DNA of 64,000 nt from Nosema muscidifuracis (taxonomy: Eukaryota > Microsporidia > Nosematidae): positions 62,001 to 126,000 of the forward strand of contig JAIOKI010000019.1 of the NCBI GenBank assembly GCA_028335825.1, written 5' to 3'. The translations under genes and the position numbers were made by a program. How positions within the stretch are numbered: the first letter of the stretch is position 1; each line of letters starts with the position of its first letter. A model generated the notes under the pieces. That model worked only from the letters and a program-made list of their open reading frames with translations. It was not told the DNA's origin and ran no database searches. Below are positions 38,790 through 51,453 of the stretch, piece by piece.

Positions 38790-41420
38790 TAAGAGAGTCT
38801 TGGTATTCAGAATATAAAATGATATTGAAAAAAGAGTTTTCAAAATCAGTGAAGCTAAGTTTTTTTTAAAACGAAGATATATCAGATAGAAATGAAAATA
38901 GGGTTAAATCTACAGATACTGAAGATGAACAGGAAAAATATTGTGATATCAGTTGTAAATGAAAAATACAAGATCACCTACAAGTTCTAAAAGAAGTGAA
39001 TTAGAAACGAATGAATAACATGTAGCGAAAAATTAATCTTTTTATGAAAAAATACAAGTAGGTAGCACACCGAAATACCATCACTTCATAAAGTTTTATA
39101 TCAAGAAATAGGCTCAACAGAATATGCAAAACATCATATAATGAAATGTCAAGCTAGTACTTAATTTTTATTGATAATCGACCACCGTATTACGAACCAT
39201 ATAAAAACATGCACAATAGAAAAGAAGATAAATTATTAAGATTCAATTAGAGTTTTTCTTTAGCAAAACTTGCTGTACTTATTGAAATATCATATGCAGC
39301 TCGTGCATATAAATAAAATAATTTGAAGCATTCTTTTTTGTAGAAAAAATATATGGAGCCCAATTTTTTCCTAAAACTATAAACAGAAATACTTGTTGGA
39401 AATTCTTAAATCATTCATTTAATAAAAAATCTGTGAGGCCAAAGCTTAAAAGCAGGTAAATTGGCTATGGTATTCAAAATTATAAATATTTTAAATTTAT
39501 ACCAGACAAAACTATTACAATCCCGGGATAATATTACTGCTGATGAACAGCTATTTTATACTAAGGAAGATGTAGATTAACGAAATACATGTCTAACAAG
39601 TCAGATATTTTGGAATAAGTTTAAACTTCTATTTTAAACTTCCATCACACACTTTTTTAAAAAAACAAATGATCAATAATATAACATTACAAAATTTATT
39701 TATTAATGAAATGTAATAAGTTCGAAATTTCTTCAATCAAAGTATCTCAAAATAATTTAATTTTTAAAAAATATTTTTTCTAACAAAAATCATTTAAGTA
39801 CCGTGATCGAACTAATTTTCTTCAACTTTTGTATATAATATACCAAATACTTTCAATAGTTTTGGTATGTGCATCAATGTCTGTATCAACAAAAAACTGA
39901 ATGATTTGCATTTTCGTGTCTAAAACCTAAATAAGCATATATTATCTCAATGTTTAATCGCTTAATCATATGTTTGCTAAAATAATTGTACCGGTTGCTA
40001 TTTTTCTCTGAATTATCTTATTCACCGTATTTCGCGAATGATCTTCGACGATTTCAAAAAAAGCATTAGGCTGCTCATACTACACCACTCATCGCCCAAA
40101 CTTGATACTCAAGAAGTCTGCCTCGATCATACTTATTTATAACAAAAAAATCATTATTTCAACAATAAATCCTCAACACTTATTTTCTGTAATTAATAAA
40201 TGTGAATAAAAGGCCAAAACTAATTTATTAAAGCAAGTACTCACACCGTTATTTCTCATGTATCAAGTATCTAATTACAGCTCCAAGAATAGCTTTAAAT
40301 TTACTTTTATTATTAAAATAATAAAAAAAAGTTTATTTGCGCTTAGGTGGGCATGATGAAAAAATTTCTTTTGAGAAAACTATCGTTATCTGAATTTTTT
40401 TGTTTCGCCTATGATAACAACAATATCTATATGAGACATTAGTTTCAAAAAATTACTTAAAATTGGAACTCTCAGAATTTCTTGTTCTACTAGAAAATCC
40501 ATTAACAATCTTTCATCATAAATAATCTTTTTTTAATTCAAAAATTTTCATTTTGGAAGTTATAATAAAATTATTTATATTTTTTTATAAAGTGAAGGAA
40601 TGGAAAAAGAAATTAACTAGAATCAAATTTTAGTATCATCGAACATTGATATCAAATACGTCATAAATGCAATTCCAAATTTTAGAAAAGATGAAAATAG
40701 ACTCTCTTTACTATAACTCTTTGATTATGTTTTACTCAAGTTCACCAGGCCATTTACGTGTTGCAGAAGTATTATGACCACAGAAAACTTTTTCACAAGC
40801 AAATCCCAGAAATAAATCTTATAATAAAAAACTACGCTAGTTGGGACCATTCAGTCAAATAAAATAAAGATAACATGGCAAGATTTTCATCGAAAAAAAT
40901 TACTGCAGATAATTGTACTCATACAATCTATAAAAGCAAGTCAAACAAAAAGGTACTTTTATTTAGTTTAAAAGATAAATTTGTATCAATAGAAAATAAT
41001 AATGCATTTACCTTTAGGTGATTCATATTACAATAAAATTAAATTTTGAATATATATGACTAATCATATGGAAAATAAATTACTACGAAGCCTTGAAGTT
41101 GGTCACTCCAAGTTTTATTCCGATATCTTTGATTTGGTTTGTATAAATGTCTAAATTCTATCTATAAAGCAACAAAAGATAATATCTCGAGACAAGATAT
41201 TATTAAAGCTAACAATAGAATTTGCTGAAGATTTTCAATAGTTTTGAACAGCTAAAAAAACAAATACTAAGCAATTGTTAACCAATTCTGTTACAGATGT
41301 TAATTCATGTAGGAGGTGTCAAATAGGATATTGTAAAGAAAATAAAATTATCAGAATTTGCTCAAAAGTAAAAAACTCTTTCAGGTGAAATGTACGTTGG
41401 CAACACTTATATGCTAACAA
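38790..41420 (+). mobile_element. piggyBac-type DNA transposon relic, split by another element
   Basis: The left part (38.8-39.65 kb) has an acidic N-terminal stretch, then NITADEQLFYTKEDV at about 39,528-39,572, matching the NxTVDEQL block with the second catalytic Asp region of piggyBac transposases. The right part (40.6-41.4 kb) has MTTENFFTSKSQK at about 40,774-40,812 (family: TDNFFTS), LVGTIQSNK near 40,840, a YYNKIK patch near 41,030 (family: YNxTKGGVD), and a terminal Cys cluster near 41,305-41,365 (CRRCQIGYCKENKIIRIC, the C-terminal PHD/RING-like domain). Several stops. An ISXO2/Merlin-like gene on the opposite strand lies between the two parts. I did not find the terminal repeats. 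Confidence 0.7.
39660..40570 (-). mobile_element. ISXO2/Merlin-like transposase relic inside the piggyBac element
   Basis: On the minus strand from 40.14 to 39.83 kb the family blocks appear in order: KYDRGRLLEYQVW (family: K-Y-N-R-G-R-x-x-x-x-x-W-V), NAFFEIVEDHSRNTVNKII with RKIATGTII (the V-x-D-R-S-x-x-T-L-x-x-I...I-x-x-G-T block), and FVDTDIDAHTKTIESIWYI (family: FVDPxTGAHTNTIESxW). This domain defines the ISXO2 DDE fold of IS1595-type and Merlin elements. The upstream N-terminal part (40.2-40.56 kb) is less clear. Frame changes break the gene. Terminal repeats were not found, so the edges are set by where the piggyBac match stops and resumes. Confidence 0.7.
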
Positions 41421-41429
41421 ATTAATGAT

Positions 41430-42290
41430 TAAAAATATTTCTTATTTCTTTTGTGTTTTTGTAACAGAAATTGTTAATATACTATTTCCTATAATCATAA
41501 TAGATTTATATTTTTATTTCTTTTCTAACATTCATATTTCATACATAAATCTAGGAAACATTTTTTGGATCATTAGACTCGCTATTGGAGAAGTATCTAT
41601 CAAGTGGTAAAAGAAACAAATAAATTTTGTATCATTAGAATTTTAGATTTAATAAAACATTAATTCTGATAACAAATAGCTTTAAAGAAGATGTGAATCA
41701 ATATTATCACAATTATTTAACGGAAAAAATGTGGTTTAAGTTTCTTCGTCTAATTAAAATTCAAGCAAAAAGAAATTACTATGTGACTGAAAAAAGTTTT
41801 ACTGCGTTATTTAAAACTATTAATCAATATATTTTCTAATAAGATACTTTTGATTAATGATAATTAAATATTATATAGCAGTATTGTTCTAGATTTTTTT
41901 GATATTTATATATTTCAAGAAGTTTATTTTAAGTCATTATCTATCAAAAAAATAAATAAATTGAAGAAAGGTATAATAGATATGAAATTAATATAAATAT
42001 TTATTATAGGTTAAGAATGTTATAGAAGCTCTACTAGTAATGATAATATCAGGCCAACATCGTGAATTTAATACATTTTTGTAAACATCAGAAGTAAAGT
42101 AATTTTATTTAAATACCAATGTTCCAATTTAATAATTTATTGTTACAGTATTGAAATTACAAGAATTAATATAAAAATAATGAAATATTGAAACTTCAAA
42201 TAAGAATTTAGAGATATTAAATACAGAAATATCTGTTAGCCTTCTTAATAATTTAATCTCATATTTATGATAAATATATACAAGGCGAAC
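41430..42290. other. AT-rich stretch without a recognisable gene
   Basis: One 61-codon hydrophobic chance frame at 41,425-41,610. Nothing else assigned. Confidence 0.45.
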
Positions 42291-42299
42291 ACAAGGAAC

Positions 42300-43960
42300 A
42301 TTGATTTAGATATTGAGTAATATGATCGAGAGGCTTAACTATTATTAGAGTAATATAGAATAATTATGGTACGTTATTGAGCAGTGAACGGGTTGAGAAG
42401 ATCTTGAGAGATATTTATAAGAGGAAACAGAGTTATTAAAAATCTAGATAATATGTTAAAGTTTTAGAAGATAATATTTAAAGTGATAAAATAGAAAAAA
42501 AGTAGCTGTAAGTGTAATAAATAAGATTCGGTCGGAAAAATAAAATAGTGAAAAAATAAGAGTATTTTATAATTGTAATAGACTAGAATACAAAGAGAAG
42601 TAAATAAGATTAAGTTTTAAAATATGGTTAACAACAGTAATAATATATTGAGGATTGTAGATGAATGAAAGAAAGTAAAAGATAGAAAAAACTTTTAATG
42701 GGTAAATGTTAAAGAGAAGAATACTGGTGAATTGATTAGAGCTTGAAGAGCTAAAAAAAAAATCACAAAAGTATTTCACAGCGATAAAAAAGAGATAAAA
42801 ATATTGAAATTAGAAAAGTGTATGATTAGGATAATTGAAAGAGAGAAGGATAGTGAGAAAGATGCCAATTAGTTACCTATGTATTAATAAAAAATACAGA
42901 AACATTTAACAAAAGTATGAAAAAATAAAGATAATCAGATGATCCGAAGCCAAGCGTAGAACCTCTATAAGAGCATAGAAGAAACCAGATGAAAGTATAA
43001 GATTAGTAACTAATTTGATTGCGTTAAAAAACCCATACAAATTATCTAATGCTGATGATAAATAAATACCTTTAATAATTTAAAATACTCAAGCATTAGT
43101 AAAGCAACTAGCATCAAATCCAGCGCAGATAGAACCATTGCTTTCAGATAATGCTAAGGATATAATAAGACTTACACAAGAATCTCTAGATATTTAAAAG
43201 AAAATGATAAAGATAAGACAACATTTGAGATTAATAAGAAAGTCTATAAGTGGAATAGATAGTGATGGGGTTAAAAATTTGCACAGAGTTTACAAAAAAC
43301 AATGAATACAGTGTTTAGGGAATATATAGGAAAAGGTATAGAAGTCATATGGAAGAACAAAGAAGAGCACAGTATGAGAGTTAATATTGAGAAAGTATAA
43401 TTAGGACAGAAAGAAGTAAATCTTCTAGGAATTAATTTGATAGGTCAAGATATAACACTCTCGAAGATAAAGAAAAAAGCATTGTAATGTACAAATATAA
43501 AGATGTATCAGATGTAAAAAGTTTTTAAAAATTTTATAAAAAATATTTTAAGTTGACGATGATTTCAATATATAGTTAAGAGAGAAAGAGATAGAATTTA
43601 ATGAATCTTAGAAAGTTTTCAAAGTCATTAGGTAAGTTAAAAATATTAGATTATGAGAAGAATTGTAGGCATTTATGGAAATACTTATGCAGAAAACAAT
43701 AATAGATAATTGATGATTATATATTGGCTTATGCAGAAACGGAATTAGTGAAAAAGAAATGTATGCTGTATTTTTAGGAATTAGAAAGTCTGAATATGAA
43801 TCGAGTGGAGGAAATTTAAAATAGAAGCGGAGTATAGAGAACTAGTAAAAATTATAAAAAAAGTAAAATTTAATAATTGTCGTATTCCAATACTTACTTG
43901 ATTAAACACAGAGTATACGTTAAGATATCTAAGTATTAGATTTAATTAAAGTAAAAATTA
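42300..43960 (+). mobile_element. Ty3/gypsy-like LTR retrotransposon relic
   Basis: A decayed fossil with many breaks. Visible parts: the first RT blocks near 42.93-43.08 kb (KKPDESIRLVTN and NPYKLSNADDK), the region around the catalytic block near 43.29-43.37 kb (MNTVFREYIGKGIEV, then KNKEEH), the following VNIEKV and EVNLLGINLIG blocks near 43.38-43.44 kb, and an RNase H-like GISEKEMYAVFLGIRK patch near 43.74-43.79 kb. No LTRs seen. Confidence 0.6.
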
Positions 43961-45154
43961 TTATTTTAACTACAATATTTCATATGCAATATAAGAACGA
44001 AATAAATAATATTTTCGTTGATAATAATCATACGGTTTGATAAAAAATTCAATGGTATATTTTAACTTAACCTTAATACATTTTATTTTTATTTTAACAA
44101 ATCTTTAATGGATTAAACATGAAATTCTGCTAAGACATTACTAATTTAATTTAGTATGCTACCTTAGATCTTTAACTTTAAAAGATATTATAAATACAAT
44201 ATCTGATGCTTTTATTCTAAATAACATTTAAATTAATAACAAACCAACAGAAAGTATTTAGAATATATTAATTATGTTTGATGTCATGTTTAATATTGAA
44301 TCATAATAAATTATAAAATATTGTAAACAATGTCTTCTATTGACATTACATCATTTAGATACTACCACATATATAAACAAGATATTATAGTAGAATACAA
44401 TACAATAATGTATAAAAATCTATATATCTTCATTTCATTATTAAAATCAATCAAATATCATTCTAATTATACTTTGGTTATTATATTTATATTTAAATAA
44501 GAACAATGTCTAAAAACAAAAGTAGAAGCGGAAATAAAGCAACAAAGAAACAAGTTGATAATAATAGTAAAAATAAGAAAGTCTTATACCTGTTCTGACT
44601 TAGAATTTCAGGAAAAGATAATCTTCTTAAATACATTATCTTGGTATTGAGGGATAATAAAAATGTCTGTTTAAAGAATCAGAAGACATATCATTAGAGA
44701 ATTATATAGTTCTCATATATAAGACCGATTTTAATAATAATAAAGCAATTAACCAGTGCAATATACACATGGAGTAGTTAATACGAAGAAATTGATTCAT
44801 ATTTATGAATAAAGCTTGTAACTAAGTATAAATTAAGAATTATACATTAAAATTATTAAATATAATAAAATTGACAAAAATAACCACTTGAAAAATATAT
44901 TAGAATAGATTAATAGCAAAAATTATGGAACAGCTATCTCTCTTGTCGAAGAGATCATAGATTAAAATATTTCTTCTTCTCTCGATTTATACTTATCAAA
45001 TTATTTTATTCATTACATATCATCAGCTCTAATATTTCTATTAATAAGATACATAACAAATAAAATAAATGTTTACTTCTAATTATTAATCAAATACTAT
45101 TTCTTATGTACAGTATCATAATACATAAGCCTTTTTATAACATGAGATATCAAG

Positions 45155-45210
45155 ATCAATACAAATTCACAGAATAATTATTACTAGTAAATAACAGATC
45201 TATAAACAAT
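45155..45210 (+). repeat. 56-bp direct repeat upstream of rDNA, copy 1
   Basis: Begins ATCAATACAAATTCACAG and ends ATCTATAAACAAT. It is identical by eye to 45,336-45,391. Confidence 0.85.
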
Positions 45211-45335
45211 CTATGACAAGGCTATATTAAAAAGTCATAATAAGCATGTCTGATAATATCTTACGATCACATCAACAAACATCAAGTATGCCTCAACATA
45301 TATTAAATTTAAAGATTGATACAGTAGTAGTCTTA

Positions 45336-45391
45336 ATCAATACAAATTCACAGAATAATTATTACTAGTAAATAACAGATCTATAAACAAT
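45336..45391 (+). repeat. 56-bp direct repeat upstream of rDNA, copy 2
   Basis: Second copy of the block at 45,155-45,210, displaced by 181 bp. Such duplications are common in rDNA spacers, where they can carry promoter or enhancer function. That role is inferred only from position. Confidence 0.85.
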
Positions 45392-45982
45392 ATATAAAAA
45401 GTAATGTAAATACTATACCAAGTCAAACTATCCCATCTACATCACAAAGAAATAAAACTAAAAATCATTACCAAAGATCACAAATATACACACAGTACAT
45501 GTTGTATATATACCTTATCAATAAAATATTTTACATCTTCAATGAACAAAACACACCACAAACCAAACCATCGTTACGGTCTCACATTACTGTTCACACA
45601 AGTAATCACCACGATCACTTCAACAACCAACGTCCCAGCACGTTCACAGGATGGTCACCATTCTCAATCCTTAACTGGACACTCCAATCAACTTCCCGTT
45701 GTTCAACACAACCACCAGATTGTAACTCTTTTTATACAACATATATATCATACTAGTACACTCAAACACACTACATATAACCTGTCAAAAATCATAAATC
45801 AGCAATTAATTATTGATTCTGATTTGTCAATTTAATTTATCAGTAGATTAAATAATACACAATGTAAATTATTTATTACTCATGTTGTAGTTTTCGTATG
45901 TTATATTGCACTGATTGATTGAGAGATTAAGATTTCTGAGACTAGATTAATACTGACTAGAATGTAGATATGTTATTTTGTA

Positions 45983-47218
45983 CACCAGGTTGATTCTGCC
46001 TGACGTAGACGCTATTCCCTAAGATTAACCCATGCATGTTTTTGAAGAAGTATCTGAAAAATGGACTGCTCAGTAATACTCACTTTATTTTATGTATATT
46101 GATGATAACTACGTTAAAGTGTAGATAATTGTATACAGTAAGAGTGAGACCTATCAGCTAGTTGTTAAGGTAATGGCTTAACAAGGCAGTAACGGGTAAC
46201 GGTATTACTTTGTAATATTCCGGAGAAGGAGCCTGAGAGACGGCTACTAAGTCTAAGGATTGCAGCAGGGGCGAAACTTGACCTATGGATTTTGTCTGAG
46301 GCAGTTATGGGAAGTAATAGATATTGTTTCATATTGTAAAAACATATGAGGTGATTAATTGGAGGGCAAATCAAGTGCCAGCAGCCGCGGTAATACTTGT
46401 TCCAAGAGTGTGTATGATGATTGATGCAGTTAAAAAGTCCGTAGTTTATTTTTAAGAAGCAATATGAGGTGTACTGTATAGTTGGGAGAGAGATGAAATG
46501 TGACGACCCTGACTGGACGAACAGAAGCGAAAGCTGTATACTTGTATGTATTTTTTGAACAAGGACGTAAGCTGGAGGATCGAAGATGATTAGATACCAT
46601 TGTAGTTCCAGCAGTAAACTATGCCGACGATGTGATATGAGTATTTGTGTTACATAATAGAAATTCGAGTTTTTTGGCTCTGGGGATAGTATGATCGCAA
46701 GATTGAAAATTAAAGAAATTGACGGAAGAATACCACAAGGAGTGGATTGTGCGGCTTAATTTGACTCAACGCGAGGTAACTTACCAATATTTTATTATTC
46801 AGCGAGAATGTAATTTGAGAATGATAATAGTGGTGCATGGCCGTTTTCAATGGATGCTGTGAAGTTTTGATTAATTTCAACAAGACGTGAGACCCTTATA
46901 GACAGACACAATCAGTGTAGGAAGGAAAGGATTAAAACAGGTCCGTTATGCCCTCAGACATTTTGGGCTGCACGCGCAATACAATAGATATGAATCTTTA
47001 TGGGATAATATTTTGTAAGAGATATTTGAACTTGGAATTGCTAGTAAATTTTATTAAATAAGTAGAATTGAATGTGTCCCTGTTCTTTGTACACACCGCC
47101 CGTCGCTATCTAAGATGATATATGTTGTGAAATTAGTGTAAACTACTTGAACAAGATGTATTAGATCTGATATAAGTCGTAACATGGTTGCTGTTGGAGA
47201 ACCATTAGCAGAATCATA
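45983..47218 (+). rRNA. Small-subunit (16S-like) rRNA
   Basis: Begins CACCAGGTTGATTCTGCCTG, the microsporidian SSU 5' end, contains GTGCCAGCAGCCGCGGTAA at about 46,375 and the TGTACACACCGCCCGTCGC block at about 47,088, and ends in the GTAACATGGTTGCTGTTGGA...ATCAT 3' end. About 1,236 bases, far below the usual eukaryotic 1.8 kb and typical of Microsporidia. I see no insertion or intron. The gene looks intact, and its base composition is less AT-rich than the surroundings. Confidence 0.97.
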
Positions 47219-47388
47219 TCGAGTAACAGTTAATACAATATATATAGATTATACTAATGATTTTATATATATAGATTATAATTTATATATTATATATATG
47301 TTATACTATTATATATTTATATATATGTGTTATACTAATATATATTTATATATATATGTTATACTAATATATATTATTTATTAATTTA
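47219..47388 (+). other. Internal transcribed spacer with TA-rich simple repeats
   Basis: About 170 bases between SSU and LSU, largely TATATA runs with repeated GTTATACTAATATATA-like units. A 66-codon frame across it is an artefact of the repeat. It is the only spacer in the operon. Confidence 0.8.
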
Positions 47389-48952
47389 CCCACACATGGG
47401 ATCAATAGGATGCCACAGCGATGAAGGTCGTAGATGAATACGAAAGCATTGTTACCGAATATATACAGATGTGTATAGAGGACCCTTTGAACTTAAGCAT
47501 ATCATTAGAAGGAGGAAAAGAAACTAACCAGGATTTCTGTAGTAGCAGCGAGTGAACAAGAAGCAACCCGTGATTGTAATCCTATTGGAGATGTAAATCA
47601 CTATTTTATTACTTATTTGTACAGAATATAATATTCGTTAGTTGAATAAAATAGTAAGTATCAGCGAGTAGGGCTGCTTGGTAGTGCAGTCTGAATACAG
47701 GTAGAATGAGATATCTAAGGTTAAATATAATGGCATACCGATAGCAAATAAGTACTGCGAAGGAATTTGTGAAAATGTGTGGGGCAGCCTTATGTTTAAG
47801 GACCCGTCTTGAAACACGGACCAAGGAGATTATAGTTATAGCAAGATAATGGCTCAGTCGTTATTAATATGACAAGTTATAACTATAAGACCCGAAACAC
47901 AGTGAACTATGCATGTTCTGGTTGAAGATAAGCAACAGTTTATTGGAAGACCATAATCATTCTGACGTGCAAATCGATGATTTAAGATGTGTATAGTGGC
48001 GAAAGACCAATCGAACTGTGTGGTAGCTGGTTCACAGCGAAATGTCTCTCAGGACAGCAGTCATTGTATATAGGACATAGATGTAGGACACTGTTATAGT
48101 CTCGACTATGAGAAATCTTTAATTCTATGGTCTTCTGTAGATTAGGTTTACAGAATGAATCTATTGTATGACTAGTGGGCACATGATTGTAAGAATGATG
48201 TGCAAAAAGGGATGAACCTTATGGAACATTAAATATTCTAAATAGTAGACAGTATACCATAAATATGATGAATACATTGAGACAGTAGGGCGGTTGTTAT
48301 GGAAGTAGAAATCCGCTAAGAAACGTGTTACAACGTACCTACCGAATGTATTATTGTATAAAATGGAAGAAGATGACTACTTTTATGAGATGTTTCTATA
48401 TGAGTATTTAGGTAGCTGTGCAATTTGTTTGTATTGAAGTATATGTGTGAATGTATATGGAAGAAACAAATGGGCCGATCTTGGAGGCAGTAACAATATA
48501 TTTGTATAGATATAGACTAGGGTTTTCAATGGTATTGAAGTGAGTCGGTGTTATTGTAAAAACAAAGAAGATCAATAGTTCTTCACTTGACTACTGCAAG
48601 GCGACTTGATGATGACAGTATATAAGCGGTGTAAGAAAAATGAATTAGACTGTGTGTACGTATGGATTGTCATGATAAGAAATACGTGTTGTATATATAC
48701 TTGATAAAAAAGAAGTAGTGTAGCCGTACCTATACCGCATCAGGTGTCTTTGTATCATAACAGATATTTTAAATTAAAGTAAGTAAGGGAATTCGGCAAA
48801 TTAGATCTGTAACCTTGGGATAAAGATTGGCTCTAGCATGCTAGAACTTTTACTATGTAAGGAATCTGACTGTTTATTAAAAACATAGCTTTTTGTATTA
48901 CAAGAAGTGAATTCTGCCCAGTGCATTTATTGTTAAAGTTGTGTAAGCGAAT

Positions 48953-49005
<53 letters not shown>

Positions 49006-49104
49006 TTAATTGGTGACGCGCATGAATGGAGCAACGAGATTCCTACTGTCCCTACTTACAATTTTGTGAAACCACGAGACAAGGGAACGGGCTTGTTGTA
49101 TATC

Positions 49105-49136
<32 letters not shown>

Positions 49137-49571
49137 TTAGTATGTTCTAATAATTATTCGGTATATTGTAGAGAGGTGGGAGATGATTTGTGAAACCACT
49201 AGTATGTTTGAATATTTGTTTATTTGGATATATGGGGAGTTTGGCTGGGGCGGTACAGCTGTTAAAAAGTAACACAGCTGTCCTAAGGTAGATGAATGAT
49301 GGATGGTAACCATCAGTTTATTATAAGGGAATAAATCTGCTTTACTTTATACATATGACTGTATTTAGTAGGGAAACCTTGGCCTAGCGATCCCAATTAC
49401 ATTCATTATGTATTGGGTGATTGAAAAGTTACCACAGGGATAACTGGCTTGTAGCAGGCAAGCGATCATAGCGACTCTGCTTTTTGATTCTTCGATGTCG
49501 TCTCTTCTGATCATCGTAGTGTATATGTTACGAAGTGTTGGATTGTTCACCCGGTAATGAGGAACGTGAGA

Positions 49572-49613
<42 letters not shown>

Positions 49614-49870
49614 TAAGTATTTTTGAGTGAACTTTGATAGTACGAGAGGAACTCTAAGTGATGACCACTGGTAGTGCGATTAACTATTAAGTTATGTTGC
49701 TTAGCTACGTCGTTTCGATTAAGGCTGAAAGCCTCTTAAGCCTGAAGCGTAGCTCAAAGATACATTTGGGAGAATACTACTCTATTAAGCAGAACTGTAA
49801 GAATGAAGGTGTATGCCGACATTTTGAGGTTACTGCTTTTTGTATTACAGTGTAGGTGTGTATGTAATTT
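47389..49870 (+). rRNA. Large-subunit (23S-like) rRNA with fused 5.8S-like 5' end
   Basis: The 5' part holds the 5.8S-equivalent core (CGATGAAGGTCGTAGATGAA near 47,420) and passes directly into LSU domain I (TTGAACTTAAGCATATCATT near 47,488) with no ITS2, as in Microsporidia. Later landmarks include GACTCTCTTAAGGTAGCCAA near 48,973 (the classical R2 target, uninterrupted here), the peptidyl-transferase region around 49,400, and the sarcin-ricin loop AGTACGAGAGGAAC near 49,639. About 2.48 kb. The 3' end is placed near 49,870 by loss of conservation and may be off by tens of bases. It looks complete. Confidence 0.95.
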
Positions 49871-49943
49871 TTATAGTTGAGATTGTTAATAAGAAATGTG
49901 ACTAAAAATATATTTTTAAGTAAATTGCTCAAACAAAAATCAA
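49871..49943. other. Spacer between LSU rRNA and LINE sequence
   Basis: Only about 70 AT-rich bases separate the LSU end from recognisable LINE sequence. A Pol I terminator could lie here, but no family pattern is known to me that would prove it. Confidence 0.4.
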
Positions 49944-50262
49944 ATATACACCAAAGTAAGATGTAATTTAATTAGATGGTCTTCTGCGTTAGCTAATGCT
50001 CGTAGAATCTTTCAGTATTATAGAGAACATTGTTTTCTATGTGAGGAAGAACAGGAAAATCTTGAACATTTCCTGTTAGATTGTCCATCCTTATCTGAGA
50101 CAAGATCTCTTTATGAGAACAAAATTACAGAGTTAAATTCTTTAACCCTGACAAAAATAGAACGAGTTAAGATGATCATTGGGAACATCAATGACATTAA
50201 AACTTCACCAACAGGAAGAAAAGCTCTACTCGCAAGAGTAGAATTTCTTGATAAAATGATAG
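49944..50262 (+). mobile_element. CCHC-type LINE, internal piece joined to copy B
   Basis: Matches 6,653-6,969 of copy A at high identity. It covers the zinc knuckle (CFLCEEEQENLEHFLLDC) and the last 70 or so codons, but it lacks the 3' untranslated part and stops at ATGATAGTAC, where the sequence jumps to an earlier point of the same LINE. The joint shares GTAC with both sources, suggesting microhomology joining or template switching. Confidence 0.85.
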
Positions 50263-51419
50263 TACATCTAGTACCTGCACTCATGTACGGTAGTGAGTTA
50301 TGGGGAATGTCTAGCACAAGATCAGGGAGAATCAGTAGGATTCTCAGAAAAGCTGTTCGGATGATATTCTGGACAAAAATAGTTCCATTAGATAGGATAA
50401 TGGATGAGTTCTGCATTAACAGGATTCAAATACAGGCAGCTCTAAATCGCTTTAGAGCATTAAGGAAGTGGAAACACAACAAAACTATAATCTCGGAATT
50501 TGTAGAACAAGTTCCAAGAGCCAAAAAGACTACATGGAGTTCAAGAACTCGACGGTGGTGTAAAAGATATGTCGGACACGACTATGAAAGTATTGACTAC
50601 AAAGTAGCCAAACAAAGAATAATCGAGGTATTGAAAGGTAGGAGATCCTATAATACTACCATAGCATCCTCACTAGCAGCACAGTATGGTATATTTGAGT
50701 CTCAACTCAAGCACATACTAACACAAGTTAGTAAAAGACAGATAAGGAATTACACCAAAGTAAGGTGTAATTTAATTAGATGGTCTCCTGCGTTAGCTAA
50801 TGCTCGTAGAATCCCTCAGTATTATAGAGAACATTGCTTTCTATGTGAGGGAGAACAGGAAAATCTTGAACATTTCCTGTTAGATTGTCCATCCTTATCT
50901 GAAACAAGATCTCTTTATGAGAACAAAATCCCAGAGTTAAATTCTTTAACTCTAACAAAAATAGAACAAGTTAAGATGATCATTGGTAATATAAATGACA
51001 TTAAAACTTCACCAACAGGAAGAAAAGCTCTACTTGCAAGAGTAGAATTTCTTGATAAAATGATAGTACAAAGATATATCATTGTACAACAAAAAAGTAG
51101 ACTTCATGTCTCATTAGAGTAAAATCTGATACAAAAGTAGCTAATTTATTAGCAACAAAAGAATTAAATTATGACCTGGGAGGGGTTTGGCTTAAAGCTG
51201 CATATTATGCCGTAGCATTCCGCTGAACTGAGTTGTGTTCTTAAATGGTGTATTGAACCAGGCGATAACCCAAAATCCTGCTGAACGCAGGTCTCAGTCA
51301 TTATGACTGTTGGATTTTAATTAATCCTAAGGGGTTCCCAATCTTCCTACAAGCAAGGCCTTCATGGTATGCTGGTGTGTGTCACCAAATATTGGATGTA
51401 GAAGTTTTTACTTGCTGTG
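50263..51419 (+). mobile_element. Non-LTR retrotransposon (LINE) copy B, 5'-truncated
   Basis: Corresponds to about 6,181-7,318 of copy A. A 316-codon frame (50,172-51,122) runs across the joint with the preceding LINE piece and continues intact to the natural stop: LVPALMYGSELWGMS thumb region, basic WSSRTRRWCKRYVG segment, then the C-x2-C-x7-H-x4-C knuckle (CFLCEGEQENLEHFLLDC) and the last 70 or so residues. The RT palm is missing, so the copy cannot move on its own. The 3' untranslated part matches copy A up to GTTTTTACTYGCTRTG, which fixes the 3' end of the family near 51,419. The very low divergence between copies means recent activity. Confidence 0.88.
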
Positions 51420-51451
51420 TGGCTTTTCTTTCTTATCTCAATAAATTATTT

Positions 51452-51453
<2 letters not shown>

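Larger units (their letters stand above)
43970..45982. other. Region upstream of the rRNA operon
   Basis: No convincing gene. It contains a 31-codon lysine/asparagine-rich frame starting at 44,506 and a 97-codon frame at 45,542-45,835 whose base composition is less AT-rich and C-rich on the plus strand. The latter more likely reflects external transcribed spacer than a protein. A 56-bp direct duplication lies at 45.16-45.39 kb. Confidence 0.5.

Noticed and set aside
44506-44598. 31-codon Lys/Asn-rich frame starting MSKNKSRSGNK
   Set aside because: Too short, no family, and no conserved start motif nearby.
45499-45835. Two overlapping frames of 85 and 97 codons just before the SSU gene
   Set aside because: C-rich, low-complexity, no known motif and no CCC start signal. 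Probably external transcribed spacer.
48973-49000. R2-type LINE insertion at the classical 28S target
   Set aside because: The LSU sequence runs through the target without interruption. The LINE pieces lie downstream of the gene instead.
46165-49550. Minus-strand frames of 61-71 codons within the rRNA genes
   Set aside because: They overlap highly conserved rRNA and are chance frames.
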